Assembly (NCBI GenBank): GCA_024336345.1
Contig: JANFOG010000006.1
Coordinates: forward strand, 1,860,001 to 1,924,000
DNA length: 64,000 bases
From: Mariannaea sp. PMI_226
Taxonomy: Eukaryota > Ascomycota > Sordariomycetes > Hypocreales > Nectriaceae
Direction of reading: 5' to 3'
Numbering within the stretch: the first letter of the stretch is position 1; each line of letters opens with the position of its first letter. The translations under genes and the position numbers were made by a program. Shown here one piece after another: positions 34,439 through 46,189 of the stretch. Below the pieces are notes generated by a model. That model did no database searches. It worked only from the letters and a program-made list of their open reading frames with translations, and was not told where the DNA came from.

Positions 34439-37226
34439 TTATCGAGCTAGTGGTGCTGGCTTGGCTTGAATCTCGCGAATAGTTTCTCTGGTCCGCGCAT
34501 TCGCCTCAAAACTGGCTTCGATTAAATCGATGACTTCTTGAGACGTGAAGTGAAGGCTGAGCTCGCTTTCAAACCACAGATAGCGAACCTCGTTCAGGTT
34601 GCTTTGTAATACTTCGCTGAGATACTTTAGCCGCAGCCAGCTAGGGGCAAACTGTGCTGTCCTGGGATGATTCCCCTCGCTGCTGTGGAAAAGATCGTCA
34701 AGCTCGGTAGCTTTGGCAATGAAACTGGCAATGTTATAGGCTTCCTCTTGGCCAATAGATGACATTTCCAGGACATCGGTAATAATTTTTGTCGCGAGCG
34801 CATCAGCGAGAGAGCCAACAGCTTGCTGCCAGACGGAGCCAGCCAGGATGGATTTCCATGTAGCTGCCATAGTACGGATGCGTGTTGTACCAGACTCGAT
34901 GCACAACTCCGTCTCGTCTTGCTGCATCAGGCTTTGGGCACCGCCAAGAAGATCTCGAAGAATTGTCTTTTGAATATTCATCTCACCAGCGTAACTGCGA
35001 TTGGCGAAGCCCTCCAGGCTCTTGATGTCATTATCCAGACGAAGCATATTCCGAGCCCGTGGCGTGAGGTCCTCTCGTTGCTTCCAGGTTTCCGCAAAGC
35101 CCGATAGCTTCTCAGCTAGATACTTCGTATCATTGTATAGAAACCTGTAATCCAAGTTAGCCATATACCCAAGTTTCTCACAAAACATGAAATCCTACAT
35201 GTTCCCTCCATCGGCAAGTGAATAGTAATATGGAGATATGCCCCTGAACAATGCAAGGGCAAGCGTAGGTAAACTGAAGAGACCTGGGGCAGTAGCTGCC
35301 ACTTGACCATACTCCCCATCTTCTTTTGTGAGTTTCGCGCCGTCCTCTAGGATAGCGTAAATGAGCTCAAGTACCGGTTCAGGCATGGATGATATGCTAT
35401 ACGTTTCCCGAAGAACAAGTTCCCTGGTTTCCTGCTGCGTGGTGGTAGATTTCGGCTTAGGGGCAGGCTTCGGCTCAGACTCAGGCTCAGGATCTTGTGC
35501 AGTATCTTCGTCTCCCCAGCCCCAGGCTGCTGCGCTGTCATCCTCATCGTCATCTTCACCTTTTCCATCGTTATCCTTCTCTTTCTCTTCTACAGTGTCT
35601 TCATCCCAGCCCCAGGCATCCGCTCCATCATCCGCTCCATCGTCCTCGCCTGCTTTTGATTCGGCGGAACCAGGCTCCTTCGAATCCGACTTGATTGCGT
35701 CCTCGGCTTGGTCATTGTCGTCATCCCAAGCATCCCCCCAGGCGTCACCCCAGTCATTGACGTCGGCTGCAGCTTTGCCTTCGGTAGTTTTACTGAGTTC
35801 CTTGCCCTCAGACATGGAAACCATCTGCTTCTCGACTTTTTCGACCTGTCTAGACCCGCCAATTCCACCCAGTAGCCGGGAACGGACCGTGGCGAGAGTC
35901 GCCTCGCGACATTTTTCTAGCCAAATGGACGGCGCATTATCCACCCATGTCTTCAACTCGTCAAAGCCCTTGTGTCCATTCTCTTCCAGAGTTTTGCAAA
36001 ACTGTCGTGCCCGTTCAATCGTTGCTTGGAACTTGTCCATATCCTTTAACGAGGTGGGAACAGCAGCGTTGAGACACCCTTGGACAAGCCTTGGAATGAT
36101 ATCAGACATCATAAACTGGCCGAGGGATGGATGCAAGTCTGGAGGGAGACGCTGATTGAGGAAAATGATGATGGTTTCAAGGTCCGAAAGAAGTGCATGT
36201 ACAGATGGATCGGTTTCTCCTGATAGTTGAAGCATTTCACCTTGCACTTGTACCCTGCGTATAGGACCGTTTCGGGTATTCATTCGAGGAGAAACAACTG
36301 CAGCGTCGACGTTACGCCATAGCTGTTCCATGCGCTCTTCTACCTCTTTATAAGCCCGGAGGCCGACTACAGCGTCGGATAGGCCCATTTGTTCATCTGT
36401 GATTGATTAGCAAGACCGCCAGAAAACTAAGACAAGAGTTATATACCCTCGATACTATCATTGATGGTAATTTTTGCGGAGTCGATATCAATACGGACCA
36501 GGGCTTTCCATACATGGTCAAATACCTCATGCACGGCGGACTTCAGCTCGAAGCTTCTGATATCCAGCAATCTAATAACCCTGCAAGATTTGCTAATACC
36601 TATCTGGTCCTGAGCGGCCCAAGATTCTTTGATACTTGTGAGTAATAGACTAAAATTTGGGCAATATGGAAGATGAGACCTACTTTCTAGAAGATGTAGC
36701 GAGTCCAGAATGCGGCGCTCGTTCTTAGCAGCTTCTACCTGGTTGAGAAGTCCTGTAACATCCTGGACCCGTTGCAAAACGCCATGAAGCTGCTGACTGT
36801 ACTGGACTTCCCGGTTCAGGAAAATAATCTTTTGTTCAGCCTCCTCGACAGCCTCACCCGAGCCGGCCGGCGCCTCGGAAAGCCGAATAACCTCATTCTG
36901 AATAGCCTTGACGCGGACAATGTCTTCTTGAAGAGCTTTGTGGGTTCTAGCCCAAGCACTCACGTCTTCGTTCGTTTCTTGTTCGACAGTATGGAGTTCA
37001 GCCTGTAGAAGGTTGTAAGCGTTAGGTCGGTGCATTTATGATACCATTGGGACTATTCTACTTTTAGCTCCTGTTTCTTCTTATGGAGCGCATCAATTGC
37101 AGGTTGCAGGTCGACTTCGGACACGGGAGGGAAAACAGCGATGTCATCAGGAAAGCGGTTATCGGTAGAGAAGGCAACAACAGCGTCGCTAAGCTGCTGT
37201 GAGCTTGGAACTGTAACTGCAGCCAT
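34439..37226 (-). CDS. dsl1: Dsl1/ZW10-family vesicle-tethering protein (annotated elsewhere as centromere/kinetochore protein zw10)
   Basis: Five exons on the minus strand (37226-37062, 37002-36684, 36626-36447, 36396-35199, 35144-34439) give 855 residues. Introns of 50-60 nt carry CTAAC or CTAAT branch points in most cases; the second ends at ATCAAAG and restores LLEKSW across the joint. The family tethers COPI vesicles at the ER with Tip20 and Sec39; animal ZW10 also acts at kinetochores. Residues 1-400 are helical and coiled-coil rich, followed by an acidic linker (about 420-540) with repeated tryptophan motifs (DWGDAWGDAW, WGWDED, WGWGDED). The last 300 residues resemble the C-terminal Dsl1/ZW10 alpha-helical region. 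In yeast Dsl1 an acidic loop with Trp motifs binds COPI delta-COP, so the linker favours a trafficking role. The first donor (GTAGAA) is weak, so exon 1 is the least certain part. Confidence 0.88.
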
Positions 37227-39224
37227 GGGCGAAGGATATGCAGGATGATTTCAAATGCGATGGGTTGGAAAAGCCAGCAGGAGAGTTGGATTATCAACAG
37301 GCAAGTCACCGAATGCGGGAGAATGGTGTTGGAGCTGGGGGCTGGAAGACTGCGACGTCACGTCAAGGAGATGCTTCGTTTAGTCGAAGGAACATGGTAT
37401 GTTTGTTGCAAGAGTTTGCCTTTGGCCGATATCGGATCGAAATTGTAGAAATTCAGGATATATCACACCGGCTAGAGCAAATGCAAGCGGATTTGCGGCG
37501 GCTGGTATTTTTCGTTGTCGTTATTCGTCCCGGCCGCGGTGTCGTCAAGCTGTCGTCGATGTGGTTTTCACAAGCTGTCAAGTTTACCAACTTGGAGCTC
37601 CAGAACAAATGGAGGGCTTGAGCTTGGAAGAGGTACGTACTGGTGGCGTGGCGCCCCCTCCCCCGCCAAAGTGAGTCTTACCAGCCACATTTATGCCATA
37701 GAACAATAAGGTATCAATGAAATATGGCGGTGAGCCACAGTCCAAATTCATCCTAGGAGGGGCAAGCAGATTTTAGGCAGGGGGCCCAATTGAAAGCAAC
37801 CGAGGGACGACAGGAGCCAATAACCTCACAGCTCATCAGCCAATTAGAGCACAAGCTGACATCAGTTTCGAGTGGTTCCGGAAGGACAAGGACTGAAACT
37901 GGTCTGGGGATTTGTTTCCAGGTTCATTGGAAGCTGACCCGTCCCTTGAACGAGGCTTTTAGCACCTACAGCAACTTCCCTATGGTACGAACAACGTTTG
38001 AGGATGGCCACCCAGGCGTTCATTGTGTTATGGTAGGGCTGGTCAGTGCGACGGCGACACTTGGAATGGACAGGAAACAGACATGAATGAAGGAGAGGGA
38101 TCGTTTTGAATGCAAACATGTGACCTGTTGTTGAACCTTAAGGTACGCTTTGGAAGGAAGAAAGGAAGTGTGACCGGGTACAATGGGCCCTGGATGCCTG
38201 CAATGCGAGTTAACACACGGAAGGGAAAGGGGGAGGGAGAGAGTGATATCTTTGTGTGCTTATGCTTATAAACTGGCAACTGCTTTGCCTACCTACCTAC
38301 CCAATGTGGCCACTCGCTCCTTTTCACCGTCTCTTTCTCCTCAAAATATTGTTCTCAGGCCAAGTTTTTCAATTTACTGCCTTTGAGCCCAAACCGTGGT
38401 TTCTCAGAAATTGCAAGCAGCAGCAGCAGCAGAGAGTCCAGTTGGTTGGAACTCAACCACTGACCAGCCTTGCCTACCTTATCTACCTCCTACTTATCTA
38501 CCCTAGGTACCTTGCCTTACCTTAAGATAGATCGGTACGTATCATCACTGACTCTGACTTGAAGTCTCCAAAATTTGTGACAACAGCACCGTTAGTTGGC
38601 TGACTCCCACAATCTCACTGCAGGTAGTTTCTTCAGGAAAATCTGTGCCCACCGCCATCTCCTGTCGTTGACCTGCAGCTGTAACTCGTCTCGTGTACCT
38701 GCGCCAGTGCCCGCACCCACTATCTAACTAAGTACCGACTCTCCCCCTCGCTCCAACATAGCGGGGCATATTTTTTTTCCTGGCCTGTTTGCCCCTCCGC
38801 ATTGATTGGCGCCTTCCAACACCTCTTCACCCATCCAAGCTTGGAAAATAGGTGAGTGAGGCTACCAATTTCTTTGCTGACTGCATTCGCGCATTCGCGC
38901 ATCCGCCTGCTGCCTGCTTGCGGAGAGATGCCTTGTGCTGGCATGATGTCTGCTCTGCTTCTCTTTCGTTTGCTCTTTGTCCTGCCTTGACGCAAGTTTG
39001 TGCTTCTTGGTTGTGCGTCTGGTGTAACGCTTGGTTGAGAGAATATACTACCCCGCCTTCACCAGCTTTCTTGTTTTATTTGCCCATCCTTGGCCTTGTT
39101 CCCATGTCGAGCTGCGTGTTTCTCATGAGAGAAGATACGCAGAGTGGCAGCTAATCCGTTTGATTTGCTCCAATTCATTTTTGGGGAGGCTTCTCTTTTC
39201 ACTTTCGCCCTCACCTCCGCTACA
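37227..39224. promoter_or_regulatory. Divergent intergenic region between dsl1 and the M16 protease gene
   Basis: About 2 kb between the start of dsl1 (leftward) and the first plausible start of the M16 protease (rightward). Short frames here have no coding character. TACC repeats and GGTACC-type words occur at 38287-38300 and 38480-38525, and an AGC repeat at about 38416-38430. A strong donor-like GTGAGT at 38852 could begin a leader intron of the protease gene. Sequence 39142-39224 is pyrimidine-rich and free of ATG, a good candidate for the transcription start zone. Confidence 0.45.
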
Positions 39225-39355
39225 ATGGCTCACTTCTGGCAAACTGTATTTCACAATGGCATCGCGGTGGTAGTCGCCCTGCTAGCCATCCTTACTTATC
39301 TTATTGTCCTTAGAGAAGGCTACAGCATACAAACTCCCTCCAATTTTGACATGAA
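39225..39355 (+). other. Candidate upstream coding exon of the M16 protease gene with a membrane segment
   Basis: ATG at 39225 opens a frame with a hydrophobic helix (VVVALLAILTYLIVL) near residues 15-29. Splicing from GTTAGT at 39356 to the CAG at 39627-39629, which has a TACTAATC branch-like sequence just before it, joins it in frame through 37 bases to the start at 39667. Unspliced, the frame ends at 39516-39518 as a 97-codon ORF. It is either a real N-terminal exon or a long upstream ORF. Confidence 0.35.
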
Positions 39356-39666
39356 GTTAGTTACTGTTATTGGTTCTAAGCTTTCCACCGAGACTTACCA
39401 ACAAAACCTTTCGGAGTTTCTATTTTATATGTTTTCCTGCCAAACACTTCCATATTCAATCACACTTCGCCGCATTCAATTCGTTGGCTGCAGCATAGCT
39501 TCAACAGGTGGACTCTAGTTTCCCATCTTATTCACATGCACCCGTCACCGCCAGCTATGCCTCTTTTTTTCTTTTTGTTTTTTTAACTGATAGTTCGAAT
39601 CGAGTAGTAGTACTAATCTGCATCCACAGGTCCTTGTGGGAATTATCCAATATCAGGCGGCTCATC

Positions 39667-42600
39667 ATGCCGTCACAAATTAACAAATCGCGGTTTCGCA
39701 AGATTCAGAGCTTCAAGACTGACTATGCTCCTTGCACTATTTCCCAGTATGTCTCTGAGCGCAGTGGGATGCAGGTCGTTGTCGCCGATCGAAAGGGACC
39801 CAAGGTCAATGGATACTTCACACTAGCTACTGAAATCTTTGATGATTCTGGTGCACCTCATACTCTGGAGCATTTAATCTTCATGGGCTCCAAGAGCTAC
39901 CAGTACAAAGGTCTCCTCGATAAGCTCTCATCTCGTGCTTATTCAAATACCAATGCATGGACGGCAACTGATCATACCGCATACACGCTTGAGACGGCCG
40001 GATGGGAAGGCTTTGCCCAGATTCTCCCTGTCTATCTGGAGCACGTCATTGTGCCTACTATCACTGATGAGAGCATCGTCACTGAGGTTTGGCACATTGA
40101 TGGGAAAGGTAACGATGCTGGTGTTGTCTACTCTGAGATGCAAGCTGTCCAATTTCGAAGCCCAGAGATCATGGACCTGAAGGCTCGTCGATTGCTGTAT
40201 CCAGAGAATGTCGGATTTCGATATGAGACCGGCGGTATGACAGACGCTCTCCGTGTCCTCACCCCTGAACGCATTCGACAATTTCATCGAGACATGTACC
40301 AGCCCCGAAACCTTTGCCTTGTTATTGTCGGCGAGACTGATATTGACAACCTGTTGGAAATTCTGGATGAATTTGAAGAGTCTATCAAGGATGACATCCC
40401 CTCACCGGACACCCCGTTCAAGCGGTGAGTCGCCATCCATATGAGGCATGGCTTGTCAAGTTACCAAACAAATACTAATTGAATATGTTTAGGCCGTGGA
40501 TTGATTCTGCTCAACCTCCAGCTCTTACAGAGTCACAGATTGTCTCCGCAGACTTTCCCGAGGAAGATGAGTCGGTCGGTGAAATTCTTGTTGGCTTCTT
40601 CGGTCCCAACTGTAACAACACAACCGAATCGTCCGCGCTCAATATTTTGCTGACGTATCTCTGCGGTTCTTCGGTTTCCATTCTAGAAAATGTGATGGTT
40701 GAACGTGAGGAGTTAGCAAGCTCTGTTAGCTATTGGTGGGACTCTCGCCCTAACTCCGTCATCTGGCTTCAGCCAACCGGCGTCGCCACCGAAAAGCTCG
40801 AGTTTGTCGAGAAGCGTCTCTTCGAACTACTGAAGGAAGTGGCATCGAAACCTCTAGACATGGATTATATGCGAGAATGTATCCGCCGTGAAAAGCGTCA
40901 AGTCAAGTATCACGCTGAAACTTCAGAGTCGTTCTACGCCACGAACATCATCACAGACTATCTCTTTGGAAATCGTGATGGCTCTACTCTCAAAGAACTT
41001 GAGCACCTGGATGAGTATGATGCACTGGAGAGATGGGAAGATAAAGATTGGCGTGACTTCCTCAGGAAGTGGCTCTCTGATGCACATCACATCTCAATCC
41101 TTGGCAAGCCCTCCCTCGAAATGGCGACCAAGATGAAGAAGGATGAAGAAGCCCGTATTGCCAAGCGTAAGGAAGAACTCGGACCTGATGGTCTCGCTAA
41201 GCTCGGCAAGCGACTTGAAGAGGCGAAGAAGAAGAATGATGAGCCTATCCCCGCGTCACTCATCGACCAATGGCCGGTTCCGGGTACCGACTCTATTCAC
41301 TTCATCGAATCTGATACTGCTCGTGCCGGACGCGCCCGATCGGTTGGTCTGGGTTCTGGGCCTGCACAGAAGCTTATCGATGCTGCCCCCGCTGGTGAAC
41401 TGCCATTATTCATTCAATTCGAGGATGTTCCCACAAACTTCGTGCACATTACGATCCACATCGGCACTGCGCAGGTTCCTAACGAATATAAGCCCCTGAT
41501 GCCCATCTTTAGCGACAACTTCTTCAATACTCATATTATACGCGATGGAGAAAAGGTTGGATTCGAGCAAGTCGTGATGGAGCTTGAACGTGACACCATC
41601 AGTTACTCCCTCAACTCAGCACGATCTTTGGGCGACCCCGATGGACTTATGATTCAGTTTCAAGTCGAGCCTGAAAAGTATGCCGCGGCAGTCGAATGGA
41701 TCCGTACTATGATGTTCGACTCCATATTTGACCCTCAGCGTCTCAAGGCTGGCGTCACCAAGGCGTTGGCTGACATTCCCGAGGGAAAGCGAGATGGCCG
41801 TGGCATGGCTAGCGAAGTTGATGTGGCCCTGCACATGGAGAAATCAACCTTGACTGTCGCTAAGCGAGTTCTAGTTCGAGCCGTCTATCTTAAGCGCCTC
41901 AAGAAGCTTCTAGAGAAGGAACCGGAAAAGATTGTATCCTGGTTCAACACTGTCCGAGACTCTCTCTTTACTTTTAACAACTTGCGCTTCCTCGTCACAG
42001 CAAAGCTAGACAGCCTCCCCAATCCCATTACTACTTGGGATACCTTGGCCAAGTCTCTTACTACCCAAGAGAATATGATTGAGATTCCCAAGCCTGTCAG
42101 CCTGCTAAACGAAGAGGGCCGCAAGCCTGGGTCTGTTGGCGCCGTTGTCATCCCCATGACCACGCTTGACAGCTCCTATTCTGTCTCTTCAGCCCAAGGC
42201 ATTGAGGACTTCTCTGACCCACGGCTTGCCGCCATCATGGTTGCAATTGGATACCTCGAGGCTCCCGAGGGCCCGCTGTGGAATGCGGTGCGTGGTGCTG
42301 GCTATGCTTATGGAGTTTATTTCTCTCGTGACATCGTCTCCGGCATCCTTTCGTACCGTGTCTACCGATCACCTGACGCTTTCAAAGCCATTGCTGCATC
42401 TTCTGATGCCATCCGCAAGATTGCTGAGGGCGAAGTGGAGATTGATCGACACCTTCTTGAGGGCACTATCAGCCAGATTGTCGTCATGTTTGCTGATGAG
42501 CAGTCGACAATGCCGAGCGCCGCCCAGCAGAACTTCGTCCAGGGCGTCGTTCGTGGCCTACCCAAAGACTGGGACAAGGAGGTGTTGCGTCGTGTGCGCG

Positions 42601-42963
42601 CCGTCACTGTGGATGAAATTCGAGGCGCCATGCGCGACATGATTATGCCCTGTTTCGAGCCTGGCAAGAGCAACATTGTGGTCACTTGTGCAACTCTGAT
42701 GAAAGAGGTATGTGTTCAGCTGACAGCGATCTTGACTGACTCACGACTGTATGTACATCTGATTGCTAACTACTGAATAGGGTATGGAAACTGCTTTTAA
42801 GGGTATGGGCTACAAAGTTCAAACCCATGAGCTTAGCTACTTTCACGATGACTATGGTCTGAAGCCTGACGATGATGAGGAAGAGGAGGATGAGGAACAT
42901 GAAGACGAGCTAGATGGGTCTGAGGGTTCATATGATTCAGAGGAGTACTCGGAAGAGGACTAG
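39667..42963 (+). CDS. Zinc metalloprotease of family M16 (YOL098C/SDD3-like)
   Basis: Three exons (39667-40424, 40493-42707, 42781-42963) give 1051 residues; introns start GTGAGT and GTATGT and end TTTAG and AATAG. The inverted zinc motif H65-T-L-E68-H69 identifies M16 peptidases, which enclose and degrade peptides in a two-half chamber. The expected downstream glutamate is probably in VVYSEMQ. The second, non-catalytic half follows without a motif, as in the family. The C-terminus is a 35-residue acidic tail after a FHDDYGLK motif, as in filamentous-fungal relatives of yeast YOL098C. The substrate is unknown; cytosolic location is inferred from the lack of a targeting peptide in this model. 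The start used is the one homologues share. An in-frame upstream exon (39225-39355) would add a membrane anchor. Transcription is convergent with STE24, 432 bp away. Confidence 0.93.
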
Positions 42964-43395
42964 AGGGTTCTTGTCTTTACGCAACATATCGCACGAGCCA
43001 CTTGCGTAGAATAAAGGGGAGCAAAGTCCATAGACACGAAAACCGGGCGACCCGGACTTTGATAAAATCATCTTGCAATGCAACGTGATGACCCCATGTC
43101 GAGCATCCCACAGGAGAGACCGACTCATATTTAACGAAGGAAAAGGGGAAAAAAGAGTTGTCTGTATTATACACTTGATAGAACTATCATCTATCGTTCT
43201 AGGCTGTCTAGAAGATTGGTTTGATCTTTAGTTCAACCATCCCACCCTAACGTCTTCAAGAACTCATCTCTATGAGCTTCTAATTTCTTGCTTAGATTGT
43301 TTCTTCTTTATTGTAGAAAAAGTCGTATAGTTTTCAACGGGACCAGTTCCTTCCTTCTCCCGTCTCGGTTGTTTTTGGAAAAGTGACGGGCTGAC
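42964..43395. other. Short convergent 3' region between the M16 gene and ste24
   Basis: 432 bp separate two facing stop codons. It is AT-richer than the flanking exons and has no ORF of interest. Two 3' UTRs must end here or overlap. Confidence 0.6.
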
Positions 43396-44936
43396 TTACA
43401 GCTCATCGCGACCAGTGACCTTGGCGACACCTTCCTTATCTGCCTCGGCAGACTTGTCGGGCACGCCCTCGGTAACACCCTCAGAGCCCTTCCAGCCAAG
43501 AGCCTTGAGGCGCTCACTGAGGTGAGGGTGGGAGAAGTGGAAGCTGGCGTACATCCAGTCGGCATCCATTGTGCTGAGATTTTGAATCTGGAGCTTGAGA
43601 AGGGAGCGGGCAAGCTGATCGGGATAACCGAGGCCCTTTGCAAAGGCATCAGCCTGGAACTCAAACTTGCGCGTGATAACGTTCATGAGGAACTTGATGA
43701 TGACATCAGTGGGGGAGAGCGCATCAGAGAAGAGGATAAAACCGATGATGATGGGGTGCTCCTTGAGGAAACCGAAGGCGGAGTATAGGGAGTTGTTGTT
43801 GATGAAAACAGAGAACAAGGTAAAAATGTAGAGCAAGTGAGCCTGATGAACAGTGTTAGTTTTGTGTTATTTTGCACATAAATGGGGTTCATGCAGCTGT
43901 ATACATACCTGAGAGATACCGAAGAGGCTGGTGGTGTGACCAAGCTTCCAGTGTCCCAGTTCGTGAGCAAGAACAGCAACGACTTCCTCGGTCTCACTCT
44001 TCTCAATCAGAGTATCATATATAACAATGTGCTTCTTCCAGGGAAGACCAAAGAAATAGGCGTTGGAGTGGGCGCTGCGCTTGCTGCCGTCGATGACGTA
44101 GAGCTCATGAAGGGGGAACTTGAGGCTGGCAGCGAGTGCTTCGACGCCGGACTTGAGGTCACCCTCCTCGAGAGGAGATAGCTTGTTGAACAGAGGAAGG
44201 ATAGCAATAGGGTAAATAGTGATCATGAAAACTTGTAGACCCGCAGCGAAGAGCCAGAGATAGAAGAAGAACTGGTTGCCTGTCTTCTGGATGATCTTGA
44301 GGAAACCGGCCAGGATGGGGGGTGCGAGAACAAGGGTGAGAAACTGAGACTTGATGAGGTCGGTGATGAAGAGCTTGGGGGTCTGCTTATTGAAACCGAA
44401 CTTTTCCTCGAGTACAAAAGTGTTGTAGATGGACGACGGGAGGTGCAACAGTTGGGTAATAGTCATGAAGGCCAGGATGAAGACAATAGAATGGCTGATT
44501 TCACCGGTAAAGCGTTCGGGAGCAAAGCGAAGCAGGAGGCTACCAGTCCAGGACCAGAGCTTGGGCAAGATGTCGAAGTGAATGAAGGCGAGGTTCTGGA
44601 TCTGGCCGTAGAGGCCATCGATGATACTGAACTGGGCTTTGGCGCGACCGTAGGCTTGGGACTTGTCGAAAACCTCTTGAGAGACTTCCTTGGAGAGAAC
44701 AACAGGGGGCTTGGTTTTCTGGAGGATGCGGTACTGGCGAAAGGTGAGGAAGGCCTCAAAGAGGTACTGGCCGACTGAAAAGCCCATGATGAGCCGCTTC
44801 CAAGGGAAGAGGGGGCGATCGAGGAAGCGCGCGAGGCGCTATTCAGGATGTTAGCCATGGAGTCGAAGTGGTAGTTGGACCAGCTGGAGATCAGAGGGTG
44901 CAATGGGCCGGATCAACGTACCTGGAGAAAGTCCAT
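43396..44936 (-). CDS. ste24: CAAX prenyl protease 1 (Ste24, family M48)
   Basis: Three exons (44936-44922, 44838-43909, 43842-43396) give 463 residues. The enzyme removes the -AAX tripeptide from farnesylated proteins in the ER membrane and, in yeast, makes a second cut in the a-factor precursor. The zinc motif H297-E-L-G-H301 falls at the same residue number as in yeast Ste24, and the third ligand is E376 in KFEFQAD. Several hydrophobic segments match the multi-pass barrel. The first coding exon is only 15 nt (MDFLQ), and splicing adds RLARFLDRPLFPWKR before the internal Met at 44787, restoring the conserved N-terminus. The third exon follows an ACTAACAC branch point. The C-terminal 30 residues are polar and end in RDEL, which is not a standard ER-retention signal. 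The neighbour across the short 3' region is another zinc protease. Confidence 0.95.
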
Positions 44937-45979
44937 GGCTGCAACGTTTGGCGATGGCACCGTTAGGACGTTTCTTTATTGTTTGGTGATGCAATCTGGG
45001 ACGTGGATGCAGGAGGGAAGACGGGGAGGAAGCTCTGATGAAGGTGGGATGCCCGAAAAAGTACAGATTAGTACCTGAGGTGCCCGGTCTGTACAGGTGG
45101 CCCCAATCAATCTAAGAAAAGCACCTACCTAAGGTACATTAGGTTCGCAGTAGTAATTAGTACCTTACTTAGTACCTTACCCCAGCTCGCCCAGGCACCT
45201 ACCCTTCCCCTCCTGTCCTCCTACCGTATTCGTCCACCTACGGACTGGCCAATCGAGTTCCTAGGAAACCCGACGACGGCAGTCATAAAAGGTACCTACC
45301 TAACCTACTTGTATGTTATCAACCTTGGTAAGCAGAGTGCATATTCACAGTGACATCAACGTTGTGTATTAGCCTTAAATTCCAATGTAAAAGCAGATTG
45401 ACTGAGCAGACCAAGGTAGGGATAATACAACTCGTTGTGAGTATTTCGGATTTTAACTTCTTTGCTAGCAATTGCATGTATTCACTGAAATCTCGTAATC
45501 TTAGGCAATTCCCCGAGGGTGGGTAGATAGAGAACGAGCGGGAGAATTTCCATAGTCCTGTCCTATTGTCCACTCTGCCTGCACAGAGACAGGGACCTCC
45601 ATTAATTCCCCGACTCTAGATTTGGTGCTGCCAACACAGATTAAGTGTGCATATGCATGTCTCCAGTGTCTCTTCAGGGATCATTTCGGCATCAAAACCA
45701 TCAAAATCTCAATCCGATCATCTCCCACGCCCAACTAGCTATGCAATAATAGCAACAATAGCATCTTGTATGTTTATGTTTAGGGATGGCACAGTTGCAC
45801 AAAACTCACTGAGCATACTAATACATGATACTGCGCAAGGTTCGATCAGGCCCTTGCACACTGCGTTGGATTAATAGAGCAGATAGCTATACGATTCTAC
45901 ATCTTACACGCAACGGGATACTAGTGATTGCTTCCATTGGAATCGGCTCCCAGTCTAGTAACTGGCATTGCGGCTGCAG
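44937..45979. other. Region upstream of ste24 and downstream of taxilin
   Basis: It carries the ste24 promoter (right-to-left reading) and, nearer 45979, the taxilin 3' region. The segment 45065-45310 is unusually dense in GTACCT/AGGTAC and CTACC words. No coding exon was recognised. Confidence 0.5.
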
Positions 45980-46189
45980 CTACCCAGAGGTCTCATCCTC
46001 TTCACCGTCCCGCGATTGCCGTACATAGCTCATGATATCCTCATAAAGCCTGTCAAACTGCTCTCGCGTCGTGGTCGTCGAGATATGGTTCCATGCGCCG
46101 TCCGCTGGCATCCCAGGGGACCGGCGACCCATGTCCAACTGCTGCGCCATTTCTGCCGTCACTTCCAGGGTCACACTCCCAAAGGCCTC
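45980..46189 (-). other. Open in-frame extension after the taxilin stop codon
   Basis: Directly after the taxilin TAG (46192-46190) the same frame stays open for 69 codons and ends at TAG 45982-45980. It has coding-like composition, including a charged amphipathic segment TREQFDRLYEDIMSYVRQSR. No intron that would remove the stop is apparent. It may be a readthrough extension, a remnant of a longer ancestral protein, or chance. Confidence 0.3.

Noticed and set aside
35361..36155. 264-codon plus-strand Ser-rich frame
   Set aside because: It is a shadow of the acidic linker of dsl1 read on the other strand.
36627..36683. Reading dsl1 through this 57-nt segment without splicing
   Set aside because: It is open in frame, but a GTAGGT donor and an AAAG acceptor in matching phase restore the conserved LLEKSW sequence, so it is treated as an intron.
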